From: Sphingobium arseniciresistens
Lineage (GTDB): Bacteria > Pseudomonadota > Alphaproteobacteria > Sphingomonadales > Sphingomonadaceae
DNA: 64,000 nucleotides
Assembly (NCBI GenBank): GCA_029167225.1
Contig: JARFNK010000014.1
Location: forward strand, 62,001 to 126,000
Reading direction: 5' to 3'
A program made the position numbers and the translations under genes. Below the pieces are notes generated by a model, which was not told where the DNA came from, searched no databases, and saw only the letters and a program-made list of their open reading frames with translations. Shown piece after piece: positions 53,723 to 62,552 of the stretch (its first letter is position 1; each line of letters opens with the position of its first letter).

Positions 53723-54676
53723 TTATCTCTCTTGCACATCGATCCGGGGCAGCAGCCTGGCCTCCAGCCCCGGATAGAGATGCGACACGCTGCGCTGCAG
53801 TTCATAGCGGGCCACCGCCAGCCCCGAAAAACGCGCCGGGATCGGCAAGGCGCCCGCCTCGACCATATCCAGCCCGGACTGGACGGCGAGGGTGAGGGTG
53901 TCCTCCAGCCAGTCGATCCAGTCCCGCGTCTGGACGATCGCCGCCGTGCCTGATGGATCGAACGGGCCATGGCCGGGAATGGCCCCCTTGTGCGGCAGCT
54001 GCGCCAGCAGCTCCAGGCTCTCGCGCCAGCGGGCGAGATCCGCAGTCGGCGTACTTGGCGCGCGATCATGAAACAGCAGGTCGCCGCCGATGAGCGTGCC
54101 TGTCTTCTCGTCGAGTAGCGCAAGGTCACCGGCACTGTGGCCGGCGAGGGCCATCAGGCGTAAGGGCCGGCCGCCGAAATCCTCGGAAATCTCACTGATC
54201 GGCCGGCCCGGCAGCACCAAGTCAGTGCCGCGCATCCAGTCACCCAAGATCCGGTACATGGCATCGGAAAAGCCCCGGCCGTCGCGGGCCATGTCGCTGA
54301 TCGTCTGCGGCAGCGCGGTGACGATCGCGCGATCGAACGCGGCGATCCCCATGCCATGGTCAGGATGCAGATGCGTCACATAGACCCGCACAACCGGCTT
54401 GCCCGTCAGCCCTTCCGCCACGCTTTTCAGTGCGCGGCCATAGCGGATCGACGGCCCGCTATCGACCAGCACGGCGCCTGCCGGCGTGTCGATGATCGCG
54501 ATATTGGCGATCGCCCCGCCATTGCTGAACAGGATCGGCGCATCGGCGCCGTGGATCATCCATATACCGTCGGCAACCTGTAGAGGCGAAATATGATAAT
54601 CCTCCGTCGCCGCCCACAGTGCCACCGGCATGGCTGCCATCAGCGCACCGAACATGCTCCTGCGCGAAAAACTCAT
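53723..54676 (-). CDS. Quinoprotein-associated zinc metallohydrolase (MBL fold)
   Basis: The 317-residue protein has the metallo-beta-lactamase core: signature H-L-H-P-D-H-G near 120 and further ligands in A-G-H-S-A-G-D (~195), G-G-D-L-L-F-H-D (~215) and P-G-H-G (~255). Proteins of this type recur next to PQQ alcohol dehydrogenases as quinoprotein relay-system zinc metallohydrolases. A signal segment is present. Its ATG overlaps the stop of the SoxYZ-like gene. Confidence 0.88.
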   Translation of the reverse strand: MSFSRRSMFGALMAAMPVALWAATEDYHISPLQVADGIWMIHGADAPILFSNGGAIANIAIIDTPAGAVLVDSGPSIRYGRALKSVAEGLTGKPVVRVYVTHLHPDHGMGIAAFDRAIVTALPQTISDMARDGRGFSDAMYRILGDWMRGTDLVLPGRPISEISEDFGGRPLRLMALAGHSAGDLALLDEKTGTLIGGDLLFHDRAPSTPTADLARWRESLELLAQLPHKGAIPGHGPFDPSGTAAIVQTRDWIDWLEDTLTLAVQSGLDMVEAGALPIPARFSGLAVARYELQRSVSHLYPGLEARLLPRIDVQER

Positions 54677-55491
54677 CGCGGGCTGAGGGCCGGGACAGGC
54701 GATTGTCGCGCTACCGGCACCCTGGCCAGATAGCCGCGCCCGCTGGTGTCACGCGCCGAAATGGTCAGCATCTCACCCGCCGCAGCATGGGGCATCAGCG
54801 TGATGGCGGGATTTTCGGAAACCGATGCCCAGACCTCCATTGCGCCCAGCGTGGCACCCTGTGCGGATTTCACCGCCAGTTCCTCGATATGATAAGCCGG
54901 TATGTTGGCGACGAGCCCGGTGTCCATGGGATGGCGGAAGCTGATGCGCAGGCGACTGACGGAGTTACCGGCCGCCGGCCATGCTTCGCCGCGTATTTCG
55001 CCCAGATGATCGGCCCAGTCGCCCGCCACCCGGCTCAGTGGCGGCGCCGAGCAACCGCCGCCCACCGCGTCGACCCAGCCGCCCGCGACCAGCCATTGCC
55101 CGTCGATCAGCTGCACCGCCCCGCGTACCGGCGTGCGCTGGTCCAGCTTGATCCGGGTCGCGACATAGGGCTCTGCGGCGTCGGGCCGATAGTCGATGGC
55201 GATCGGGATGGGGTTGAGATCGGCGAAGATCACCATGCGCCTCACCTGACCTATCCCGCGCGCGTCGAGCGCCACGGGAAAGCTGCGCTGGTTCTCCGCC
55301 ACCTCGGGAGAGCTGATCCTGAGGCGGGTATCGAAGCGGACAGGATCATCGCCGAAGATGCTCCGGGCATGGGCGGTCCACATCGGTGACTGCAACGGAT
55401 CTGCAGGGTAGGGGACGCGCGCGGCGAGCACCGTTGGGATCACCAGCGGCACCGTGCCCAGCGGGACCAGCAGAGATATATGCGGCCTCAT
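54673..55491 (-). CDS. SoxYZ-like carrier protein of the quinoprotein relay
   Basis: The 272-residue secreted protein has a SoxY-like first half with the carrier cysteine in G-G-G-C-S-A-P near residue 150 and a SoxZ-like second half (I-R-I-S-F-R-H-P-M-D-T-G near 195). Fused SoxYZ carriers occur in quinoprotein dehydrogenase loci and may hold a sulfur or electron relay group. ATG at 55491 has GGGAGAAGG; an upstream ATG at 55515 adds eight residues. It is paired with the metallohydrolase. Confidence 0.85.
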   Translation of the reverse strand: MRPHISLLVPLGTVPLVIPTVLAARVPYPADPLQSPMWTAHARSIFGDDPVRFDTRLRISSPEVAENQRSFPVALDARGIGQVRRMVIFADLNPIPIAIDYRPDAAEPYVATRIKLDQRTPVRGAVQLIDGQWLVAGGWVDAVGGGCSAPPLSRVAGDWADHLGEIRGEAWPAAGNSVSRLRISFRHPMDTGLVANIPAYHIEELAVKSAQGATLGAMEVWASVSENPAITLMPHAAAGEMLTISARDTSGRGYLARVPVARQSPVPALSPR

Positions 55492-55534
55492 GTCCTTCTC
55501 CCAAAGTCCATGCATATGCAGCCGGCAATATCTT

Positions 55535-55553
55535 TACCATTGCACCTTGGGTC
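55535..55553 (-). promoter_or_regulatory. Quinoprotein regulon site 5 (SoxYZ/CxxxCW divergent)
   Basis: On the minus strand, GACCCAAGGTGCAATGGTA, between the divergent SoxYZ-like (55491) and CxxxCW (55581) starts. It is centred about 53 and 37 bp from them. Confidence 0.6.
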
Positions 55554-55580
55554 ATGAGGATGTGAGGCAAGGGAGCGCGC

Positions 55581-56132
55581 ATGATGTGGAAACCTGTCCT
55601 GACGATCCTGCTGCTGCTGGCACCGGCCATTGCCAGCGCCCAGCTGCCCGATGGAGGATTGTTCGGCGCCGACGGCTATCGCATCGCCCATTATCGCGCG
55701 CCGGTGCCAGAGGCGCCCGATGGCGTCGGTCGCATTGCCCCGGCAGCCGTGGCGCAGTTGCGCGCCGATGTGGACGTCATCCTGATCGACGTTTTGCCGG
55801 CGGAAGGCGCGCATCGCGACGAGACCGGCGGCTGGCACCTCGCAAAGGACCGCCCGAGCGTTCCGGGCGCACACTGGTTCCCCGAAGCGGGGCGCGGCGA
55901 ACCGGCGCCGGATATCGCATCATGGTTCGAACGCGGCGTCGCGCGACTGACGGGCGGCGCGAAGGGGCGTATGATCGTGACCTTCTGCCTTGCCGACTGT
56001 TGGATGAGCTGGAACGCCGCCCGGCGGTTGCGGACCATGGGATATCATAATGTCTGGTGGCTGGCGGAAGGAACCGATGGCTGGCGCGATCTCGGCCTGC
56101 CGCTCACGCCGGTTCTGCCTGAAGGGCGATAG
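55581..56132 (+). CDS. PQQ-catabolism-associated CxxxCW/rhodanese-like protein
   Basis: The 183-residue periplasmic protein has a signal peptide (LLLLAPAIASA) and a rhodanese-like core with V-I-L-I-D-V-L near 70 and the cysteine pair in C-L-A-D-C-W-M-S-W-N near 135. This is the CXXCW-motif group named for its link to PQQ alcohol oxidation, although here the spacing is Cys-x3-Cys-Trp. ATG at 55581 with AAGGGA upstream; an adjacent ATG at 55584 is equivalent. It probably works with the SoxYZ-like carrier across the divergent promoter. Confidence 0.85.
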   Translation: MMWKPVLTILLLLAPAIASAQLPDGGLFGADGYRIAHYRAPVPEAPDGVGRIAPAAVAQLRADVDVILIDVLPAEGAHRDETGGWHLAKDRPSVPGAHWFPEAGRGEPAPDIASWFERGVARLTGGAKGRMIVTFCLADCWMSWNAARRLRTMGYHNVWWLAEGTDGWRDLGLPLTPVLPEGR

Positions 56133-56150
56133 GACCAAAGGTCAATTGTG
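56133..56150 (+). promoter_or_regulatory. Quinoprotein regulon site 6 (pseudoazurin)
   Basis: GACCAAAGGTCAATTGTG, centred about 79 bp before the pseudoazurin ATG. It matches the consensus except that one C is missing from GGTCC. Confidence 0.62.
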
Positions 56151-56219
56151 CCTGCAGCCCGTTCCGCCATTGTCGCTGCAACAGGCAATATTCAAGCTAT
56201 TGATTACGGGAGAGATCTA

Positions 56220-56669
56220 ATGCTTCATCGTCCTGCGCTTCGCATGGCGCTCGTGGGTTTCCTGCTGGGCGCCTCCGCCGTGCCCGCATGCGCCAAGGAC
56301 ATTGTCGTCCACATGAAGAACAAGGGCGCGGATGGCGCGATGGTGTTCGAGCCAGCCTTCGTGAAGGCGGCGCCGGGCGATGTCATCCATTTCCGGCCGA
56401 CCGACCCCAGCCATAACGCCGAGACAATCTCAACGATGCTTCCTGCCGGCGCGACGCCGATGAAAGGGTTGATGAACAAGGAAGCGGTGATGACCGTCTC
56501 CAAGCCCGGTCTTTACGGCATCAAGTGCATGCCGCACTATTCGATGGGGATGGTCGCGCTGGTCCAGGTGGGGAAGCCGACGCCTACGGACATCGCTGCG
56601 GCCAAGGCCGTGAAACTCCCGCCATTCGCCATGAAGAGAATGACAGGCATGCTGAACGGCGTGAAATAG
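56220..56669 (+). CDS. Pseudoazurin, blue-copper electron carrier
   Basis: The 149-residue protein has a signal peptide and the type-1 copper ligands His65 (D-P-S-H-N), Cys103 and His106 (K-C-M-P-H) and Met111 (Cys-x2-His-x4-Met), as in pseudoazurin. It could accept electrons from the cytochrome or dehydrogenase of this locus. ATG at 56220 is preceded by GGGAGAG; the in-frame frame runs from 56148. It ends the quinoprotein region. Confidence 0.9.
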   Translation: MLHRPALRMALVGFLLGASAVPACAKDIVVHMKNKGADGAMVFEPAFVKAAPGDVIHFRPTDPSHNAETISTMLPAGATPMKGLMNKEAVMTVSKPGLYGIKCMPHYSMGMVALVQVGKPTPTDIAAAKAVKLPPFAMKRMTGMLNGVK

Positions 56670-57353
56670 GCATGCAGCAACCGGATCGAGCACGGCCGGT
56701 GGATGAAACCATGTTCAGTCCCCGGTTGTCCTGGCGCTCACGACCGGAAGACCATTTACTGAAGACGCTGCGATACCGGTGGAGCGGTGAAGGGAAGCCA
56801 AAAATCACCATAATACACAGATTAGAAAGAGGTTTTCGATGCGCCAACGCGGCAGTGGCCCCCAATATGGCCCCCTGCTACGTCAGATGCCTGTGGAAAT
56901 CCTGAGATTCAAAAAGACAATGCCAGGCGAGATCGTCCGCTCTTGCCAACGTACCGGCACAGCTGATTGCGGCAGCAATCGACCAGATTTCGCCCGTCTT
57001 TTGTGGTGAGATGAACGTCCGGCTTTGATAAAAGCAGCCGGTCAAGCGCGATGAACGCGCTGATCGGCGGCCGCTTGGACATTGTGATTCGATCGATTAC
57101 TCTCGCTTTCCGGAACAGACGGTTTCGAGAATGCGTGAACGCCCCGTTTCTCCATCTCCGATCTGCCATTTTGGGAAAGCCTAGCCTGCCGTTCAGGTGT
57201 TTAAAAGCGCCAACACCGGTCGTCTCGCAACACCTTCTCAATCGGAAATGGCTTGGGGGCACCCCAATATTCGCCCTTTCGATCCGAAAAGTGCTGCGAC
57301 CGCAGCGCGAACCGTCAGTCTGGCATCAAGGGCAATCCGCCGCTGTCCTGCGA
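56670..57353. other. 684-bp gap without a supported gene
   Basis: Several short frames are open on both strands but none has recognisable domains, ribosome sites or coherent codon use. It marks the left edge of the accessory region and may hold remnants of an inserted element. Confidence 0.45.
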
Positions 57354-58181
57354 TTATGAAAGCGCCTGCCGATATCGGCGACTTCCTTTCAAGACTTCGC
57401 CACAGCGTGTGGTGATGGTGAAGTCGCCTGACGGGGTGCTGTTGATCGTCAACACGTTCGATCGGGAAAGAAGGATGCTGCGATGGATGCGGACGAAGGC
57501 GTCGCCCAGTTCCGTTTCGATCATCGACATGGTGGAGCGGTGCAGGATGCTCTCGCCGGTTGTCACGATCTCCACGTAATTCCCAGCTGCCCTGACGTAG
57601 CGGATCGCGTCGATCCGAACAAAATGGCGGCAAGCACCGTCTTGGACAACCAGCACCCTGCTTTCCGGCCGGGTCGCTGGAACGACTGATGATGCTCCCA
57701 ATCTCCGGCTCAGCGTGAATGCCATTACGATGACAGCATAGCTCCACGCGTCCTTGCGAAATTCATAAAGGAGCAGATCGTCGATCGGACCAGCGTCGTA
57801 CCGATTTCCCCAGATCAGGAAGCGCAGGGCGAGCATCAGCGCGATATGCAGGGCGGAAAAGATCAGGCTGCCGACGAGGTGAAGTGCCAGATAGCACGGC
57901 CAACCTTCCCGCGCAGGAGGCAGGCGCCCGGTGGCGTGCCAGATCAACGGCAGCAGCAAGAGGATGGAGATGCCGGAGGTCAGTTCGTACCCCCAAGCCT
58001 CTTCTGCGCCGATCGGATCGCTCGATGCCCTGCCATCCGCCAGGCGCGAGGCGGCGTTGATCGAGACTTGGACGATCACCGCTATCGGCACAAGCCCGGC
58101 AACCAGGCGGGCGAGCGTCCCGCCGCTTGTCCCGCCCGGACCGCCGTTCGTCACAACCACCTCTTCCGTCGTCACCGCCAC
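57354..58181 (-). CDS. Membrane-anchored LytTR transcription factor
   Basis: The roughly 275-residue protein has about four membrane helices (~15-40, 60-80, 100-125, 140-160) followed by a C-terminal LytTR DNA-binding domain with A-I-R-Y-V-R-A-A-G-N-Y-V-E-I and F-V-R-I-H-R-S-I-L-L-S and ending S-R-R-Y. LytTR factors control surface polysaccharide and similar functions. Start codon uncertain: the frame extends to a GTG at 58280, which overlaps the divergent acyltransferase; a GTG at 58181 gives a compact protein. It faces that gene, so it may regulate it. Confidence 0.8.
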   Translation of the reverse strand: MAVTTEEVVVTNGGPGGTSGGTLARLVAGLVPIAVIVQVSINAASRLADGRASSDPIGAEEAWGYELTSGISILLLLPLIWHATGRLPPAREGWPCYLALHLVGSLIFSALHIALMLALRFLIWGNRYDAGPIDDLLLYEFRKDAWSYAVIVMAFTLSRRLGASSVVPATRPESRVLVVQDGACRHFVRIDAIRYVRAAGNYVEIVTTGESILHRSTMSMIETELGDAFVRIHRSILLSRSNVLTINSTPSGDFTITTRCGEVLKGSRRYRQALS

Positions 58182-58264
58182 ACCGCTTCCCGCCCCTCGA
58201 CCCTTGTCTCCGCCTATCGGTGCAGAATAGCTCGATATCAGACGCCAACGGTAGGAGAAAAGTC

Positions 58265-59458
58265 GTGGCGACACTGTCACAGAAACGACATTACGGAATG
58301 GACTGGTTGCGTATCGGTGCGTTCGGAATCTTGATCCTTTACCACGTCGGCATGGCGTTCGTGTCTTGGCCGTTCGAGATCAAGGTGACGGCGCCGATCG
58401 ACTGGATCGCGATCCCGATGATGTTCACCAACCCGTGGCGGCTATCCCTGCTGTTCGCCATCTCGGGTTATGCCAGCGCCGCAGTGCTGTCGCGCAGCAC
58501 AGGATACGGCCCATTCCTGCGCGGGCGGTTCTCCCGGCTGGGCATCCCGCTGCTGTTCGGCATGGCGGTGGTCGTGACGCCCCAGCCTTGGGTCGCCCTG
58601 GTGACGCAGCATGGCTATGCGAATGGCTTCCTGCATTTCCTCGCCTTTGACTACTACCGGTTCCAGTTCATCGACGGCATCGCCATGCCGACCTGGATGC
58701 ACCTTTGGTTTGTGCTTTACCTACTTGTCTACACACTTGCGCTGGCCGCGTTATTGCGCCTGCCCGCCAGCCTGCGAGCAACGATCCGCGCCTTGGTGGA
58801 ACGGCCCTTGGCCGGACGGTGGCTGCTGCCACTCCCGATCGCTTTCGTCTTCGTCGTTCGCGAGGTGTTGCCGCCCGGCTGGATCGACACCCATGGGCTG
58901 TTCGACGACTGGAGCGCCCATGCGACCTATCTGCCGCTGTTCCTGTTCGGGGTGTTGCTGCGGGGCTCGGCGGGGTTGCAGGTGGCGGTCGGGCGGCAGT
59001 GGCGGTACGCACTGGCGGTCGGCATCGTCGCTTATCCGGCCATCGCCATTCTGGAGGCGGCCTTCCCGGGCGCGACGCCACTGCCTGACATGGTGCGTCT
59101 CGCCTATCATGGCCTGCGCGCCGTCATGCTCTGGACGTTCGTCGTGGGGCTGATCGGAATGGCGGATCGATACTGGAACCACGATCATTGTTGGCGCACG
59201 ACACTCGCGGAGGCGGTGTTCCCCTTTTACATCATCCACCAGACAATCATCCTCGTCGTCGGTTATTGGCTGCTACCGACACCGACCGGACCGCTCATCC
59301 GCTTCGTAATCCTGATCGCGGCGACCGCGCTCGGATGCTGGCTTTTTTACGCTATCGGTCGACGTCTCACGTTGCTGCGACCGCTGATCGGTTTGAAGCG
59401 TCAATCAAGACGGGCTTCGGACACGGGTAAGATGCCTAATTCGGTCTCCGCTTCGTAG
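58265..59458 (+). CDS. Acyltransferase-3 family membrane protein
   Basis: The 397-residue polytopic protein opens with R-H-Y-G-M-D-W-L-R-I-G-A-F-G-I-L, where the acyltransferase-3 entry helix carries the catalytic His-like position, and has about ten further helices. Members O-acetylate or acylate surface glycans. It starts at GTG 58265 with TAGGAG seven bases upstream; no upstream ATG is supported. It is divergent from the LytTR gene, and a strong stem-loop follows at 59551. Confidence 0.85.
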   Translation: MATLSQKRHYGMDWLRIGAFGILILYHVGMAFVSWPFEIKVTAPIDWIAIPMMFTNPWRLSLLFAISGYASAAVLSRSTGYGPFLRGRFSRLGIPLLFGMAVVVTPQPWVALVTQHGYANGFLHFLAFDYYRFQFIDGIAMPTWMHLWFVLYLLVYTLALAALLRLPASLRATIRALVERPLAGRWLLPLPIAFVFVVREVLPPGWIDTHGLFDDWSAHATYLPLFLFGVLLRGSAGLQVAVGRQWRYALAVGIVAYPAIAILEAAFPGATPLPDMVRLAYHGLRAVMLWTFVVGLIGMADRYWNHDHCWRTTLAEAVFPFYIIHQTIILVVGYWLLPTPTGPLIRFVILIAATALGCWLFYAIGRRLTLLRPLIGLKRQSRRASDTGKMPNSVSAS

Positions 59459-59550
59459 CATGATCTATGGAGGTGAGGTTTCGAGTAGCCTTGATCTTTC
59501 CCGATATTCGATCCTTCCGGGATGTTCGCGGACGGCAGCTCTCGGCCGAC

Positions 59551-59584
59551 CCCGCCGTTCGGCGAAGTTGTTGCGAACGGCGGG
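59551..59584. terminator. Strong stem-loop between convergent genes
   Basis: CCCGCCGTTCG at 59551-59561 is the exact inverse of CGAACGGCGGG at 59574-59584 with a 12-base loop. It lies between the ends of the acyltransferase gene and the mrr gene and may terminate both. Confidence 0.55.
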
Positions 59585-59604
59585 TTCGTCCCAGCTGTTG
59601 ACCT

Positions 59605-60531
59605 TCAGACATCATCCGCAAAAAAGTCTTCATCGAGCCGCTTGACGTTGATCACACGGGTAGTTCGGACACCAATACCAAACTCGGTCATCAGTTCGGT
59701 AAGGCGTGGCCCATCGATGAGAATAACCCGTTGCTGCAGACTTCGAGCGTATTCCGTAGCCTGCTTGCTGAAGGCGGAGGTCGTTACGAAAACGCCCTTG
59801 CTCGCGCCCAATCCGACAAGGCTTCCGACGAACCCTTGGACTTCTGGGCGGCCCACTGCGGAACCAGTCGCATAGCGCTTCGCTTGAACATAGATTCGGT
59901 CCAAGCCAAGCCGATCTTCGTCAATGATACCGTCGATGCCACCGTCACCGGACTTGCCAAGCTGGCGCGCGGCATCTTCATGAGACCCGCCGTAACCCAT
60001 TGCTACGAGGAGATCGACAATCAGGCGTTCAAAGAAGGCAGGAGATTGCTCCAGAACGCGCTGCAGCAAATCGGCTTTCAACGCTGCGGTCATTACAGAA
60101 TACGCAGCGTCGATCTGTTCTTCGGGCGTGGCGTCAGAAAGCGTCGCCGCGACGGTCGCTGCAGCCTGGTCAGGCTCGGCACTTGCACCTGCTTGCCCGT
60201 AAAACTCTGCGAACGAGGGAAACCCCTTAAGCGTGTCAACGTCGATACGTTCGGGCTTGGTGGCGAGCAGGGCCTGCCCGGCAGCGGACGCCACAAAAAC
60301 GCCCCGTTTGGGGCTATCGATAAGGCCCGCTTTCGACATGTAGAATTTTGCCCAGTGAACGCGGTTATGCAAAAGGCGCTGCTTGCCGCTTGGCAGCATC
60401 TCCTCGCGTTCGTCTTCGGTAAGACCCAGCCGATCAGCGATTATCTGAGCTGCTGTCGGCACCCTTACTTCGCCTCCTGCAGCAACGGAAAGCACTGGAA
60501 GCATTAGCGTCTGGTAATCAGGTATGGGCAT
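59605..60531 (-). CDS. Mrr-type restriction endonuclease
   Basis: The 308-residue protein has an N-terminal winged-helix domain (P-V-L-S-V-A-A-G-G-E-V-R-V ~12-90) and a C-terminal Mrr_cat nuclease domain: F-E-R-L-I-V-D-L-L near 165, G-D-G-G-I-D-G-I near 195 and the Q-A-K motif in Y-V-Q-A-K-R-Y near 215. Mrr cuts DNA carrying foreign methylation. The neighbours are an integrase and tRNA-Gly, so it is cargo of an integrated element. ATG at 60531 lacks a good ribosome site. Confidence 0.88.
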   Translation of the reverse strand: MPIPDYQTLMLPVLSVAAGGEVRVPTAAQIIADRLGLTEDEREEMLPSGKQRLLHNRVHWAKFYMSKAGLIDSPKRGVFVASAAGQALLATKPERIDVDTLKGFPSFAEFYGQAGASAEPDQAAATVAATLSDATPEEQIDAAYSVMTAALKADLLQRVLEQSPAFFERLIVDLLVAMGYGGSHEDAARQLGKSGDGGIDGIIDEDRLGLDRIYVQAKRYATGSAVGRPEVQGFVGSLVGLGASKGVFVTTSAFSKQATEYARSLQQRVILIDGPRLTELMTEFGIGVRTTRVINVKRLDEDFFADDV

Positions 60532-60801
60532 GGATCTGTGGCTAGCAGGATGTACGGGTAACGGGCAATCCGCTGCGCCAAATTTGTTGAATAGGCCGAA
60601 TTATTCACGCTCAGGCGCCGCGAGGCTTCGGCCAAGTCAGACAAGATTTCTTCTACTTGAAAGTTCTGCATGCCAAGCGATTGAAGCGGGATCTGCAGAT
60701 GGCTGACAAGCACACCGTACGCAGTGGACTGCAGGGTGAAAGTTATTGGTAAAATTAGTAAAAACTGGATATTTCGGTCTGGTGTCAAACCGATTTGCCT
60801 C

Positions 60802-60892
60802 CAAATCGCGATTTGCAATCGCGCCTTCGAGGAGGATAAGTACAGCAATAACAATAACCTATCCTGACAAATCGCGCGCAAGTCGCGATTTG
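60802..60892. repeat. Two related palindromes upstream of mrr
   Basis: CAAATCGCGATTTG (60802-60815) is a perfect 14-bp palindrome. CAAATCGCG at 60868-60876 and CGCGATTTG at 60884-60892 repeat the half sites with a 7-base centre. They lie between mrr and integrase in a locally AT-rich, non-coding 400-bp gap (60532-60930). Confidence 0.6.
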
Positions 60893-60930
60893 CGCGCCAG
60901 TTGCCAGCGATCAGCTCGTTGGATCGCCCG

Positions 60931-62157
60931 TCAGACCGATTTCGCCCCGTTCCGCAGCTCGTCTAGGTAGTCACTCCACCACTGCGCCATGGCCACCCGC
61001 TCCTTCCAATGGGCGCCGCGATGGTACGCGGCGCGTACCTTGTCGGTGTCGCCATGGGCCAGTGCACGTTCGATGGCGTCGGGGTTCCATTTGCCGCTTT
61101 CGTTGAGCAGCGTGGATGCCATCGCGCGGAAGCCGTGGGCGGTCATTTCGTCGGTGGCATAGCCGAGGCGGCGCAGCCCTGCGTTGATCGTGTTGTCGCT
61201 CATCGGGCGGCGGCGGGTGCGGACGGAGGGGAAGACATAGCCGCTCGGTCCGGTCAGTGGCTGCACGTCCTTGAGGATCGCTATGGCCTGGCGCGAGAGC
61301 GGAACGACATGTTCTTTGCGCATCTTGGTCTTTCCTGCCGGGATCGTCCACAGCGCCCCTTCCAGATCGATTTCCGACCATTCTGCGTGCCGTAGTTCGC
61401 CGGGGCGGACAAACACATGAGGGGCAAGTTGCATCGCGAGTTTGGTGATCGGTTGCCCCTCGTAGCCATCGATTGACCGAAGCAGTTCGCCCACCCCGGC
61501 GGGGTCGATGACCGCCCCGTAATGCGTAACGGTGGGGCTTGTCAGCGCCCCCTTGAGGTCGCGGGTAGGATCTGACTTGAGGCGTGCCGTGGCGACCGCA
61601 TAGCGGAACACCGAGCCTGCCAGTTGAAGCGTTCGGCGGGCGCTTTCGAGTTTGCCTTTGCCTTCGATCCGGCGGACTGCGACCAGCACATCGGCGGGCT
61701 CAATCTCGGCGATCGGCATGTTGCCAATTGACCCGCACAGGATCGACAGAAGGTACTCGCAACGCTTGGCGGTAGCCGGTGCCCAGGCACGCTGGCCGTC
61801 CCGCTTGCGCTTCTCGCAGAATTCGGTGGTAATCGCAGCGAAGGTGTTTTCTGCCTCCAGCTTTGCCCGCACCTTGTCGCGTTGCTTCTCCCGTGCCGGA
61901 TCCTTGCCGGCAGCCATTGCCTCGCGAGCTTCGTCGCGCCGCCTGCGTGCCTCGCCCAGGCCGATCTCCGGGTAAGGGCCAATCGCCAGTTTCTTCTCCC
62001 GCCCGTCGACCCGGTACTTGAGCCGCCAGAGTTTCCCGCCGGTTGGCTGGACCAGCAGAAACAGGCCGTGGGAATCGCCCATCTTGTAGGGCTTAGGCCC
62101 CGGCTTAGCATTGCGGACCGCAACATCGGTTAATGCCACGATTTCAATCCCTTCCAT
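60931..62157 (-). CDS. Tyrosine recombinase/integrase (DUF4102, P4-type)
   Basis: The 408-residue integrase has an N-terminal DUF4102 domain (A-L-T-D-V-A-V-R-N-A-K-P-G...L-F-L-L-V-Q-P-T-G-G-K-L-W-R), a core-binding helical domain and the catalytic domain with the Arg in R-P-G-E-L-R-H, H-G-F-R, and the tyrosine region H-G-D-T-D-K-V-R-A-A-Y-H-R. These integrases insert at tRNA 3' ends, and a tRNA-Gly lies 183 bp upstream. ATG at 62157 begins the conserved domain; the frame stays open to 62433 across the tRNA, which is not coding. Confidence 0.93.
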   Translation of the reverse strand: MEGIEIVALTDVAVRNAKPGPKPYKMGDSHGLFLLVQPTGGKLWRLKYRVDGREKKLAIGPYPEIGLGEARRRRDEAREAMAAGKDPAREKQRDKVRAKLEAENTFAAITTEFCEKRKRDGQRAWAPATAKRCEYLLSILCGSIGNMPIAEIEPADVLVAVRRIEGKGKLESARRTLQLAGSVFRYAVATARLKSDPTRDLKGALTSPTVTHYGAVIDPAGVGELLRSIDGYEGQPITKLAMQLAPHVFVRPGELRHAEWSEIDLEGALWTIPAGKTKMRKEHVVPLSRQAIAILKDVQPLTGPSGYVFPSVRTRRRPMSDNTINAGLRRLGYATDEMTAHGFRAMASTLLNESGKWNPDAIERALAHGDTDKVRAAYHRGAHWKERVAMAQWWSDYLDELRNGAKSV

Positions 62158-62340
62158 CCCAAGTGGCCCCCAGCCTGGGGGCCACTCGAATTGAGTGAAA
62201 CCCAAGTGGCCCCCAAAATGGCCCCCAGATTCGCGAGATGTCGCGAGAAAAGGCGGGCACAGGCGAGACAAATGCGGTGCGGAAACCCTAAATTTTTGTG
62301 GGTTTCGTAGCATTTTCGGGATGTTCTGGGAAGGGAGGGC

Positions 62341-62414
62341 TGGAGCGGGTGAAGGGAATCGAACCCTCGTCGTAAGCTTGGGAAGCTTCTGCTCTGCCAT
62401 TGAGCTACACCCGC
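62341..62414 (-). tRNA. tRNA-Gly(CCC)
   Basis: On the minus strand, 62414 to 62341, the sequence folds as a complete tRNA. The acceptor stem GCGGGTG pairs with CACCCGC, the D arm is GCTC...GAGC, and the anticodon loop TTCCCAA has CCC. The T arm has GGTTCGATTCC, and T-CCA is encoded at the 3' end. It matches the glycine CCC tRNA. It serves as a likely attachment site for the integrase element. Confidence 0.97.
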
Positions 62415-62552
62415 ATGCTGGCTCTTTGCGCATTTGGGCGTGACCAAGTCAACAGGATTTCTTTCATACTGGAACCATTGCGGCGCATAGGCGTATCCCT
62501 TGTCACGGTAGATTGTCCCTCGCGGGATGGGTGAAGAGGGCGTTCCGGGGTT

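Noticed and set aside
56909-57359. Overlapping short frames on both strands in the gap after pseudoazurin
   Set aside because: Neither shows family motifs or codon bias; treated as non-coding or degraded.
60504-60881. A 125-residue minus-strand frame overlapping the start of mrr
   Set aside because: It has no recognisable domain or ribosome site, starts at a rare codon and lies in AT-rich intergenic DNA with palindromes. Coding is possible but not supported.
62158-62433. N-terminal extension of the integrase through the tRNA-Gly
   Set aside because: It would translate the tRNA gene. The conserved DUF4102 domain begins right after ATG 62157.
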